From Paragemmobacter amnigenus (lineage in GTDB: Bacteria; Pseudomonadota; Alphaproteobacteria; Rhodobacterales; Rhodobacteraceae): a stretch of 64,000 nt of DNA. Positions 26,755-34,034 of this stretch are shown in pieces. Made by a program: the position numbers and the translations under genes. The stretch's first letter is position 1; each line of letters starts with the position of its first letter. The DNA is taken from assembly GCF_009908265.2 (NCBI RefSeq), contig NZ_JAAATX020000004.1:1-64000 (forward strand), read 5' to 3'. The notes under the pieces were generated by a model that saw only the letters and a list, made by a program, of their open reading frames with translations, was not told the origin of the DNA and ran no database searches.

Positions 26755-27252
26755 GTGCCTTTGAAACGTTTCTTATTGATCATGGTAGCAGTTGTCGTTT
26801 GCTTGTTTGCGGGCCTTTTGGCATGGAAACAGCCTGCGCCCGATTTAACTGCAGTTAAGCGCGGCAACGCACTCGTCGAATTCATTGAATCAAGTGAACC
26901 AAAGGTAACGACACACGCATCTCTCGATCAGTGCATGCTGAGCATTGAAGAGCACTTTACGCACGGATGCCCACCTGGTGCGAGATATCGTACACTGCGA
27001 ATTGAAGCTGATTTAACTTCGGTTTCCCATGTTATACTGCGTGTCTTTGAGGATCAGACATACATGATCTTCGCCCCAAAGGGTTCAGCAGTAAAATTCC
27101 GTAAAACTATGCTTAAATGTGATGGCGATCTGATCGAAATGAAATCCCCGGCGACTTTAAGCATGCTTGTGCCCAAAAGCATTGAAATTGGGAACGCTGA
27201 TGAGCTGTCGCGTGTCGTTTCCGACTGTAACGACCTCATGGCACAAGACTGA
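26755..27252 (+). CDS. AT-rich hypothetical membrane-anchored protein, likely acquired
   Basis: The 165-residue product has an N-terminal signal/anchor (LLIMVAVVVCLFAGLLAW) and a probably periplasmic domain with Cys at about 62, 76, 124 and 159 (SLDQCMLSIEEHF, HGCPPGARYR, LKCDGDL, SDCNDLM). I do not recognise a family. Codon choice is plainly unlike the neighbours, with many A/T third positions. The gene lies next to a REP-like repeat and converges on lepA, so horizontal acquisition is likely. GTG at 26755 is the start; an ATG nine codons later is the alternative. Confidence 0.7.
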   Translation: MPLKRFLLIMVAVVVCLFAGLLAWKQPAPDLTAVKRGNALVEFIESSEPKVTTHASLDQCMLSIEEHFTHGCPPGARYRTLRIEADLTSVSHVILRVFEDQTYMIFAPKGSAVKFRKTMLKCDGDLIEMKSPATLSMLVPKSIEIGNADELSRVVSDCNDLMAQD

Positions 27253-27271
27253 CGGCAAGGACAATTCCCCG

Positions 27272-29071
27272 TCAAGAATCCATCTTCAACGCCGAAATAA
27301 ACGCCTCCTGCGGGATCTCCACCTTGCCGAACTGGCGCATCCGCTTCTTGCCGGCCTTCTGCTTGTCCAAGAGTTTCCGCTTCCGCGTCGCGTCGCCGCC
27401 ATAGCACTTGGCCGTCACGTCCTTCCTCATCGCAGACAGCGTCTCGCGCGCGATCACGCGGCCGCCGATGGCGGCCTGGATCGGGATCTTGAACATGTGG
27501 CGGGGGATCAGTTCCTTCAGCTTTTCCACCATGGCGCGGCCGCGCATTTCGGCGCGGTCGCGGTGGACCATCATCGAGAGCGCGTCGACCGGTTCCTCGT
27601 TCACGAGGATGGACATCTTGACGAGGAAATCTTCGCGGTATTCGGAAATCTGGTAGTCGAAAGAGGCATAGCCCTTGGTCACCGATTTCAGGCGGTCGTA
27701 GAAGTCGAACACCACCTCGGCCAGCGGCAGGTCATATTCCACCATGGCGCGGTTGCCGGCATAGGTGAGGTTGAGCTGGATGCCGCGGCGGTCCTGGCAC
27801 AGCTTCAGGATGTCGCCCAGATATTCGTCCGGCACCATGATCGTGGCCTTGATGCGCGGTTCGGTGATGTGGTCGATATAGGTCAGGTCGGGCATGTCGG
27901 CGGGGTTGTGCAGGTCGCGCACCTCGCCATCCTTCATGTGCAGCTTGAACACCACCGAAGGCGCAGTGGTGATGAGGTCGAGGTCATATTCCCGCTCCAG
28001 CCGGTCGCGGATCACCTCGAGGTGCAGAAGGCCAAGGAAACCGCAGCGAAAGCCGAAGCCGAGGGCGGCGGAGGTTTCCATCTCGTAGCTGAAACTCGCG
28101 TCATTGAGGGCGAGTTTCTCGATCGCGTCCCGCAGCGCCTCGAAATCGTTGGCATCGACGGGGAAGAGGCCGCAGAAGACCACGGGCTGCGCGGGTTTGA
28201 AGCCCGGCAGGGGCGTGTCGCAGCCCTTGCGTTCATGGGTGATGGTGTCGCCCACGCGGGTGTCGCGGACCTGCTTGATCGAGGCGGTGAGCACCCCGAT
28301 CTCGCCCGGGCCGAGTTCGGCGATGTCGACCATCTGCGGTTTCAGGACCGCCAGCTTGTCGATGCCGTAGACGGCGCCGGTCTGCATCATCTTCACGCGG
28401 TCGCCCTTGCGGATGACGCCGTCCATGACGCGGATCATGACGACGACGCCGAGATAGGCGTCATACCAGCTGTCCACCAGCATGGCCTTGAGCGGCGCGT
28501 CGCGGTCGCCCTTGGGGGCGGGAAGGCGGGTCACGATCGCCTCCAGCACGTCGGGGATGCCGAGGCCTGTCTTGGCCGAAATCGGAATGGCGTCCGAGGC
28601 GTCGAGGCCGATCACGTCCTCGATATTTTCCTTCACGCGGTCGGGGTCGGCGGCGGGCAGGTCGATCTTGTTCAACACCGGCACGATCTCGTGCCCCGCA
28701 TCGATGGCCTGATAGACGTTGGCGAGCGTCTGCGCCTCCACCCCCTGGCTTGCGTCGACGACCAGCAGCGAGCCTTCGACGGCGCGCATGGAGCGGGAGA
28801 CTTCGTAGGCGAAGTCGACGTGGCCGGGGGTGTCGATCAGGTTGAGGATATAGGTCCGCCCGTCCTTGGCCGGATATTCGATCCGCACGGTATTGGCCTT
28901 GATGGTGATGCCCCGCTCACGCTCGATATCCATGCTGTCGAGCATCTGCGCCTTCATATCCCGCGCGGCGACCGTGCCCGTCATCTGGATCAGACGGTCG
29001 GCGAGGGTGGATTTGCCGTGGTCGATATGGGCCACGATCGAGAAATTGCGGATGAGGTCAAGCTGGGTCAT
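27272..29071 (-). CDS. lepA: Elongation factor 4 (LepA)
   Basis: LepA is a ribosome-bound GTPase that acts in translation under stress and in initiation/assembly. The 599 residues carry G1 [10 protein letters not shown]2 [10 protein letters not shown]3 DTPGH, G4 NKID and the LepA-specific C-terminal domain (ending [15 protein letters not shown]). The ATG at 29071 gives the standard N-terminus [21 protein letters not shown] 24-base G homopolymer lies 131 bases upstream, between this gene and the agmatinase-like gene. Confidence 0.97.
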   Translation of the reverse strand: MTQLDLIRNFSIVAHIDHGKSTLADRLIQMTGTVAARDMKAQMLDSMDIERERGITIKANTVRIEYPAKDGRTYILNLIDTPGHVDFAYEVSRSMRAVEGSLLVVDASQGVEAQTLANVYQAIDAGHEIVPVLNKIDLPAADPDRVKENIEDVIGLDASDAIPISAKTGLGIPDVLEAIVTRLPAPKGDRDAPLKAMLVDSWYDAYLGVVVMIRVMDGVIRKGDRVKMMQTGAVYGIDKLAVLKPQMVDIAELGPGEIGVLTASIKQVRDTRVGDTITHERKGCDTPLPGFKPAQPVVFCGLFPVDANDFEALRDAIEKLALNDASFSYEMETSAALGFGFRCGFLGLLHLEVIRDRLEREYDLDLITTAPSVVFKLHMKDGEVRDLHNPADMPDLTYIDHITEPRIKATIMVPDEYLGDILKLCQDRRGIQLNLTYAGNRAMVEYDLPLAEVVFDFYDRLKSVTKGYASFDYQISEYREDFLVKMSILVNEEPVDALSMMVHRDRAEMRGRAMVEKLKELIPRHMFKIPIQAAIGGRVIARETLSAMRKDVTAKCYGGDATRKRKLLDKQKAGKKRMRQFGKVEIPQEAFISALKMDS

Positions 29072-29201
29072 GCCGCGCCATATAGCCTGTCCCAGTTGGG
29101 TCGGAAAGCCCCTGCGGAGCCGCGCCCTGCCCCTTCGCACCGGCCCGGAGACCCATGCGGGGAAAACCGCCCCGCGCACAGGTCAAAAGCCGGGGAATCG
29201 G

Positions 29202-29225
29202 GGGGGGGGGGGGGGGGGGGGGGGG
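29202..29225. repeat. 24-base G homopolymer
   Basis: Twenty-four consecutive G residues lie between the stop of the agmatinase-like gene and the lepA start. In the minus-strand transcript it is a C run. Nothing else in the window has a homopolymer of this length. It could be a length-variable tract or a sequencing/assembly artefact. Confidence 0.9.
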
Positions 29226-29248
29226 CCGATGCCAGCCCGTATCCGGGT

Positions 29249-30208
29249 TCAGGCAGCCGCCCGCGCGGCATGGGCATCGGCCAGAAGGCACAGGATCTCG
29301 AACATCATCGTGGCCCCGACAAGCGCGGTGTTGCCCGAAGGGTCGAAGGGCGGCGCCACCTCGACCACATCCGCGCCGATCAGGTTCAGCCCCGCCAGCC
29401 CCCGCACCATTGCCTGCGCCTCGTGCACGGTGAAGCCGCCCACCTCGGGCGTGCCGGTGCCGGGGCAGAAGGCGGGGTCGATCCCGTCCACGTCGAAGGT
29501 CAGGTAGGTCGGCCCCTGCCCCGCCACCTGCCGCGCCCTCTCCACCACCCCGGCGATGCCCAGACGGTAGACATCCTCGATGTAAAGCGTGGTCACCCCC
29601 GCCGTTTCCGCGAAATCGGTCCCGTCCGGCGCATAGCGCGTGCCGCGGATGCCGATCTGCACCGTCCGTTTCGGGTCGATCAGCCCCTCTTCGATCGCGC
29701 GCCGGACATGGGTGCCGTGGGTATAGCGGTGGCCGCCGAAATAGCTGTCATTCGTGTCGGAATGGGCGTCGAACTGGATCAGCCCCACGGGGCCGTCCTT
29801 GGCGATGGCCCGCAGGATGGGCAGCGTGATCAGGTGGTCGCCCCCCGCCGTCAGCGGCACCGCCCCCGCCGCATGGAGCCCCGCATAATGCGCGGTGATG
29901 AGCGACAGCGCCTCGGGCACGTCGATCGGGTTCATCGGCGCGTCGCCAAGGTCCGCCACCCGCGCCACCTGATAGGGCGAGCGGCGCGTCACGTGATGGA
30001 AGGGGCGGATGAACATGCTCATCTCGCGCATGGCGCGCGGGCCATGGCGCGTTCCGGCGCGGTTGGTGGTCCCGCCGTCATAGGGCAGACCGAGCAGCGC
30101 GATATCCACCGCCGCCGGATCCGCCAGCATGGGCAGGCGGAAGAAGCTGACCGCCCCCGCATAGCGCGGCAGATGGGACGAGGAGGCCGGCCAATAGCGT
30201 TCCTGCAT
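29249..30208 (-). CDS. Agmatinase/ureohydrolase family enzyme
   Basis: The 319-residue enzyme has all manganese motifs of the arginase/agmatinase family: GGDHLITLPILR, FDAHSDTND and the signature TFDVDGIDPAFCPGTGTPE. It should split urea from agmatine or from a related guanidino acid (guanidinobutyrate or guanidinopropionate); sequence alone does not separate these. The ATG at 30208 is preceded by GGGACGGAAG. The gene is upstream of lepA on the same strand. Confidence 0.88.
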   Translation of the reverse strand: MQERYWPASSSHLPRYAGAVSFFRLPMLADPAAVDIALLGLPYDGGTTNRAGTRHGPRAMREMSMFIRPFHHVTRRSPYQVARVADLGDAPMNPIDVPEALSLITAHYAGLHAAGAVPLTAGGDHLITLPILRAIAKDGPVGLIQFDAHSDTNDSYFGGHRYTHGTHVRRAIEEGLIDPKRTVQIGIRGTRYAPDGTDFAETAGVTTLYIEDVYRLGIAGVVERARQVAGQGPTYLTFDVDGIDPAFCPGTGTPEVGGFTVHEAQAMVRGLAGLNLIGADVVEVAPPFDPSGNTALVGATMMFEILCLLADAHAARAAA

Positions 30209-30408
30209 CTTCCGTCCCCTTCCCTGTCCCTGATCCTGCTGCATCCTTCCCCAAAGGCCCGCCGCACGGCAAGCCCCGCCCTGCGGGCCACGGGGGGCGA
30301 AATGTGATCGGACCTGCCGCTTCGGATGGTTGAAAAAACGCGGGCAATCGGCATACTGCGCGCCAAAAGACGACCGCGCGCCACGGCGGCGCGGCAAGAG
30401 GCAGAGAC

Positions 30409-30723
30409 ATGAAAACCACCCTGTTCGGCGCGGCGCTTGCCACGCTCGTCCTTTCCGCGATCCCCACGCTGGCCCTGGCCGGCCCCATCGAACGCGCCTG
30501 TCTGCGGTCGGACCGCGACGCGGCGAACCGGCGGGTCTGTTCCTGCATCCAGCAGGTGGCGGACATGACCCTGCGCGGCGGCGACCAGCGCCGCGCGGCG
30601 AAATTCTTTGCCGATCCCGACCGCGCGCATGAAACCTGGATGTCCAAGCGCGCCAGCGACGACGCCTTCTGGGAGCGTTACAAGAACTTCGGCGCCACGG
30701 CCGAGGCCTATTGCGCGGGCTGA
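30409..30723 (+). CDS. Periplasmic cysteine-containing small protein
   Basis: The 104-residue product has a cleavable signal peptide (LVLSAIPTLALA, cleavage near 24). A small helical domain follows with Cys at ACLRS, VCSCIQQ and a C-terminal TyrCys pair, suggesting disulfides. It then has DPDRAHETWMSKRASDDAFWERY. Homologues in Rhodobacterales are often labelled arginine transporter without evidence. It converges on the tyrosine phosphatase gene with 7 bases between the ends. Confidence 0.75.
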   Translation: MKTTLFGAALATLVLSAIPTLALAGPIERACLRSDRDAANRRVCSCIQQVADMTLRGGDQRRAAKFFADPDRAHETWMSKRASDDAFWERYKNFGATAEAYCAG

Positions 30724-30730
30724 CCCGCCG

Positions 30731-31186
30731 CTATCCCCGCACGGCCAGCGCGGCAACCAGACCGCGCGCCGCATCCTCGATAAGGTCGAGCGTGCGGTCA
30801 TATTCGCCCGTATACCACGGGTCGGGCACCTCTTCGCCATGCTGTGGGGCATGGGTCAGGAAAAGCTCCGGTTCGGTCCCGCCTGCGGGGCACAGGGCGC
30901 GGACATCGCGCAGGTTGGCGCGGTCCATCACGAGGATGCGGTCGAAGCGGGTGAAATCGGCCACCGTGATCTGCCGCGCGCGCAAGGCGCTCAGGTCATA
31001 GCCGCGTTTGCGGGCGGCGGCGACGGCGGGGGGATTGGGCGGCGCGCCCGCGTGCCAGCGCCCGGTGCCGCAACTGTCGACCTCGACCTGCAGGCCCGCC
31101 GCCTGCGCCATGGCGCGGAACACGCCCTCGGCCGTGGGAGAGCGGCAGATATTGCCAAGGCAGACAAAGAGGATGCGGGTTGTCAT
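30731..31186 (-). CDS. Low-molecular-weight protein tyrosine phosphatase
   Basis: A 151-residue LMW-PTP. The P-loop CLGNICRS (C-x5-R) is near the N-terminus after MTTRILFV, and the acid/base loop DPWYTG is near 120. It removes phosphate from tyrosine-phosphorylated proteins (or arginine, in some relatives). The ATG at 31186 gives the usual family N-terminus. It lies downstream of the copper chaperone gene, separated by a GC hairpin. Confidence 0.92.
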   Translation of the reverse strand: MTTRILFVCLGNICRSPTAEGVFRAMAQAAGLQVEVDSCGTGRWHAGAPPNPPAVAAARKRGYDLSALRARQITVADFTRFDRILVMDRANLRDVRALCPAGGTEPELFLTHAPQHGEEVPDPWYTGEYDRTLDLIEDAARGLVAALAVRG

Positions 31187-31205
31187 GCGCCTTGGGTAGC
31201 GGCGA

Positions 31206-31235
31206 TGGGGGCGGGGGCGCAAGCCCCCTGCGCCC
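31206..31235 (-). terminator. GC hairpin after the copper chaperone gene
   Basis: GGGGGC-GCAA-GCCCCC, extended outward by partial GGGGC/GCCCC pairing, lies between the PCu(A)C stop (31252) and the phosphatase start (31186). It has no T-run. It probably stabilises the 3' end of the message or reduces read-through. Confidence 0.45.
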
Positions 31236-31251
31236 CGAGAGGCACGGCGGA

Positions 31252-31785
31252 TCAGTCGCCCGCGCCGTGGTCCATGTGCTGGGAATGGTCCATGCTGCCA
31301 TGGGCGGAATGGTCCATCATCCCCGCGCCCGGCTTGCGGGCATTGTCCACCACGGCCTCGACCGTGATCTCGCCTGCCTGTTCGAAGGTCAGGGTCAGCG
31401 GGAAGGTATCGCCATCCTTCAGCGCGCGGGTCAGGCCCATCAGCATGACATGGTCGCCGCCACGGGCCAGTTCGTGCATCTCGCCCGCCGGCAGGGCGAT
31501 ACCGCCCTCGATCTTCATCATCTGCATCACGCCATCGGCGCTTTCCTTGTGGGTGTGCAACTCGACCTTGGCCGCCACATCCGCCGCCGCGCCGACCAGC
31601 ACGTCATCGGTGCCGGTGTTGTTGTGCAGCATGAAGAACACCGCGCCGGAACCGCCCTCGGCGCCGTTCGAACGGGCATAGACATCGTGGATATGCATCC
31701 CATCGGGATGCTCTTCGGCCATGGCGGGCAGGGCGCAGAGGAACAGGGCAGCCGCCGTGGCGGCAAGTTTCGATTGGAACGACAT
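31252..31785 (-). CDS. PCu(A)C-family periplasmic copper chaperone
   Basis: The 177-residue protein has a signal peptide (AATAAALFLCALPAMA). Its PCu(A)C domain carries HIHDVYARSNGA, KVELHTHKESADGVMQMMKI and AGEMHELARGGDHVMLMGL with copper-binding His and Met, and it ends in a His/Met tail (MMDHSAHGSMDHSQHMDHG). It delivers copper to respiratory oxidases in the periplasm. Of two ATGs (31791, 31785), the second has AAGGA at proper spacing. That ribosome site can be hidden by pairing with the end of the upstream leader gene. Confidence 0.9.
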   Translation of the reverse strand: MSFQSKLAATAAALFLCALPAMAEEHPDGMHIHDVYARSNGAEGGSGAVFFMLHNNTGTDDVLVGAAADVAAKVELHTHKESADGVMQMMKIEGGIALPAGEMHELARGGDHVMLMGLTRALKDGDTFPLTLTFEQAGEITVEAVVDNARKPGAGMMDHSAHGSMDHSQHMDHGAGD

Positions 31786-31793
31786 GATCATGT

Positions 31794-31840
31794 CCTTGTC
31801 TGTCAGGTTGGAAGAAGGCTTCGTCCGGATCAGAGCAAGG
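31794..31840 (-). promoter_or_regulatory. SD-sequestering helix overlapping the CutF-like stop codon
   Basis: On the minus strand CCTTG-C-TCTG (31840-31831) pairs with CAGA-CAAGG (31802-31794), nine pairs with one bulged C. The right arm contains the AAGGA ribosome site of the copper chaperone gene. The left arm lies on the last Pro, Leu and Leu codons and the stop of the CutF-like gene. A ribosome held at the Pro-Pro-Pro codons would cover the left arm and free the ribosome site. This matches the model described for cutF in Rhodobacter capsulatus. Confidence 0.65.
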
Positions 31841-32177
31841 GCGGGGGGCCGCGCGCGGCAGGTTCGGGGGCGGCGGGCTGGTCCGCGTCCAGCGGCAGGG
31901 CGCAGACATGCGGCTCGCTGCGGGTCAGCGGGCGGGCGGGGGCCATGACGGGGTCGCCCGCAGGCGCGGGTGTGGCGATAAGGCAGTCGGGGCAGTGCTG
32001 CGCGCTGTCGACAGGGTTGCCGTCTGCATCCAGCGTGACGGTCGCGGTGCCGCCATGCCCGTCGCAAAGCTCCAGCGTCATGGCACCCGTCATCTGGCCG
32101 CGCGCCACCGCCATCGTGACCGAGGTCAGCGACAGGACAAGCGCAAGGAGAAGGCCACAGAGCACACGCAGGGTCAT
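31830..32177 (-). CDS. CutF-like (DUF2946) copper-responsive exported leader protein
   Basis: The 115-residue product has a signal peptide (VLCGLLLALVLSLTSVTMAVA), an extracytoplasmic segment with His61-Cys62-Pro-Asp-Cys65 and further Cys at 38, and a proline-rich end (DQPAAPEPAARG) finishing Pro-Pro-Pro-Leu-Leu. Rhodobacter CutF is an exported CxxC protein with a C-terminal proline stall that controls translation of the copper genes after it. The same features and an adjacent copper chaperone gene are present here. ATG at 32177. Confidence 0.75.
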   Translation of the reverse strand: MTLRVLCGLLLALVLSLTSVTMAVARGQMTGAMTLELCDGHGGTATVTLDADGNPVDSAQHCPDCLIATPAPAGDPVMAPARPLTRSEPHVCALPLDADQPAAPEPAARGPPPLL

Positions 32178-32326
32178 GCACCGATATCTAGGCGGTCCGG
32201 CGCGCGGGCGGAAGGGGGCCAAAGGTCGCTGCCCCACAGTCCCTTGGCCGGTGGCACCGGCCGGACAAGCGAAAAGGCCCCGCTGCGGCGCGCGCTGCGG
32301 GGCCCTTTCGGCAAGGACGCAAGGGA

Positions 32327-32614
32327 TCAGGCGGCAGCCTGGGCCTTGGCGATCTCTTTCTTGATCTTCAGCGCGGCCGCCGACAGTTCGTCATCCTTCG
32401 CCTTGGCGAGGAAGGCGTCCAGACCGCCGCGATGGTCCACGGTCCGCAGGGCAGCGGCCGAGATACGCAGCTTGAACGACTGGCCGAGAACGTCCGAGAT
32501 CAGCGTGACCTCGTTCAGGTTCGGCAGGAAGCGGCGACGCGACTTGTTGTTCGCGTGGCTCACGGTGTTGCCGGTCATCGGGCCCTTGCCCGTCAGTTCG
32601 CAGACGCGCGACAT
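32327..32614 (-). CDS. rpmB: 50S ribosomal protein L28
   Basis: The 95-residue protein begins [20 protein letters not shown] and continues [15 protein letters not shown], the diagnostic L28 sequence. Alphaproteobacterial L28 has the longer Ala/Lys-rich C-terminus seen here. GAAGGAAC precedes the ATG, and a strong promoter lies about 70 bases upstream. It has its own transcript. Confidence 0.97.
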   Translation of the reverse strand: MSRVCELTGKGPMTGNTVSHANNKSRRRFLPNLNEVTLISDVLGQSFKLRISAAALRTVDHRGGLDAFLAKAKDDELSAAALKIKKEIAKAQAAA

Positions 32615-32684
32615 CGTCGTGTTCCTTCGTGTGTATACGGGACAAGGCCCGAGTCACCCCGGGGAGTCCGAATTCGATTGGGGG

Positions 32685-32713
32685 CGTGTAAGCGCAAAGC
32701 CGGGCCGCGTCAA
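32685..32713 (-). promoter_or_regulatory. Promoter of rpmB
   Basis: On the minus strand TTGACG (32713-32708), 17 bases, then TACACG (32690-32685) form a good sigma-70 promoter, with the 5' end of the message about 65 bases from the rpmB ATG. It occupies part of the 312-base gap between rpmB and meaB; the rest of that gap holds hairpin cluster A. Confidence 0.65.
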
Positions 32714-32746
32714 GCGACCCTTGGGCGCGACGGCGGGGATGGGGGG

Positions 32747-32800
32747 CGATTTTTCGCAGAAAAATCGGGGCCGGAACAGGCGATTTTTCTGCGAAAAATC
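32747..32800. repeat. Hairpin cluster A (two covarying hairpins)
   Basis: Hairpin A1 (32747-32767) is CGATTTTT-CGCAG-AAAAATCG. Hairpin A2 (32781-32800) is CGATTTTT-CTGCG-AAAAATC. The loops are reverse complements, so the two units are inverted copies. They lie between meaB and rpmB, both on the minus strand, upstream of the rpmB promoter. They belong to a family also found at 36486, 42187, 52248 and 59605. Confidence 0.85.
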
Positions 32801-32926
32801 CGCGCCCTCCCCCGCGGGGGCGCCTCTGGCCCCTTTGTCGGGTCCGCGCCGCGGGACGGGGCGATGCTGTCCTGCCCTGCCGCCCGCACCGGCGATTCCC
32901 CCCTGACCGCAGCGGCGCGCGGGGCA

Positions 32927-33928
32927 TCAGGCCAGCGACGCCAGAAGCCGCACCGCCGCCGCCTCGGGCGTCAGGCTGCCTGCGGTGACGGCCTGCCCCA
33001 GATCCTCGAGCATCCCCCGCGCCGGATCGCGCCCCAGCGCGGCTAGCAGTCCCTGCCGCACTTCTTCCTCGAACCAGTGGCGGGCCTGCGCGGCGCGGCG
33101 GGCCTCCCAGTGACCGTTCTGCCGCCGCCACGCGGTCAGCGCCTGCATCTCGTCCCAGGCCACGGCCAGCCCTTCGGTCGCAAGGGCCGAGACGCACATC
33201 GCCTTGGGAAACCCCTCGGGGTCCTGCGGGCGGCGGCGCAAAAGGCGCAGCGCCCCCGCGTAATCGGCCATGGTCCGCAGCGCGGCGGGTTTCAGGTCGC
33301 CATCGGCCTTGTTCACGAGGATCAGGTCCGCCATCTCCATGATCCCGCGTTTCACGCCCTGCAATTCATCCCCGCCGGCGGGGGCGAGGAGGAGGAGGAA
33401 GATGTCGCAAAGCTCGGCCACCACGGTTTCGGACTGGCCCACGCCCACCGTCTCGATCAGGATGATGTCGAACCCCGCCGCCTCGCAGAGCGCCACCGCC
33501 TCGCGCGTGCGGCGGGCGACGCCGCCCATCTGCGCCTGCGAGGGCGAGGGGCGGATGAAGGCGCGGGGATCGCGCGAAAGCTGCTCCATCCGCGTCTTGT
33601 CGCCAAGGATCGACCCGCCGGAGCGGGCCGAGGAAGGGTCGACGGCAAGGACCGCCACGCGCAGGCCCCTGGCCGTCAGCATCAGGCCGAAGCTTTCGAT
33701 GAAGGTGGATTTGCCCACCCCCGGCGTGCCCGACAGGCCAAGGCGCAGCGCCTGCCGCCCCCGCGCGGGGCTGCCATCGGCGCGCAGGCGTTCCAGCAGG
33801 TCCAGCGCCTGTGCGCGGTGGTCGGCGCGGCCGCTTTCCACCAGCGTGATCGCGCGGGCCAGCGCCCGCCTTTCGCCCGCCGCGACCCCTGCGGCCAGTG
33901 CCGCCACATCCGTTTCCCGTGCCGTCAT
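32927..33928 (-). CDS. meaB: MeaB/ArgK-type G3E GTPase (methylmalonyl-CoA mutase chaperone)
   Basis: The 333-residue GTPase protects and reloads adenosylcobalamin-dependent acyl-CoA mutases. Walker A is GTPGVGKST, the switch regions are VDPSSARSGGSILGDKTRM and ETVGVGQSE, and the G4 motif is Asn-Lys-Ala-Asp. The ATG at 33928 follows GGAGG. The mutase itself is not in the window. The gene is divergent from hrpB. Confidence 0.93.
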   Translation of the reverse strand: MTARETDVAALAAGVAAGERRALARAITLVESGRADHRAQALDLLERLRADGSPARGRQALRLGLSGTPGVGKSTFIESFGLMLTARGLRVAVLAVDPSSARSGGSILGDKTRMEQLSRDPRAFIRPSPSQAQMGGVARRTREAVALCEAAGFDIILIETVGVGQSETVVAELCDIFLLLLAPAGGDELQGVKRGIMEMADLILVNKADGDLKPAALRTMADYAGALRLLRRRPQDPEGFPKAMCVSALATEGLAVAWDEMQALTAWRRQNGHWEARRAAQARHWFEEEVRQGLLAALGRDPARGMLEDLGQAVTAGSLTPEAAAVRLLASLA

Positions 33929-34034
33929 GCCCGCCTCCGGTCGTCCTGCCCTATCTAGACCGACCCGCACGGGGGATGCCACCCGTCGGATGGGCAATAT
34001 TGCCCATCCCAACCGCCCCCCCGATAAGGGAGGC

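Noticed and set aside
29202-29225. G run as part of a coding sequence (polyglycine/polyproline protein)
   Set aside because: All frames through it are shadows of the flanking genes. It lies cleanly between the agmatinase-like stop and the lepA start.
27167-30307. Very long open plus-strand frame opposite lepA and the agmatinase-like gene
   Set aside because: It lies antisense to two genes with unmistakable motifs and its translation is low-complexity His/Arg/Gly/Asp. Such shadow frames are normal in GC-rich DNA.
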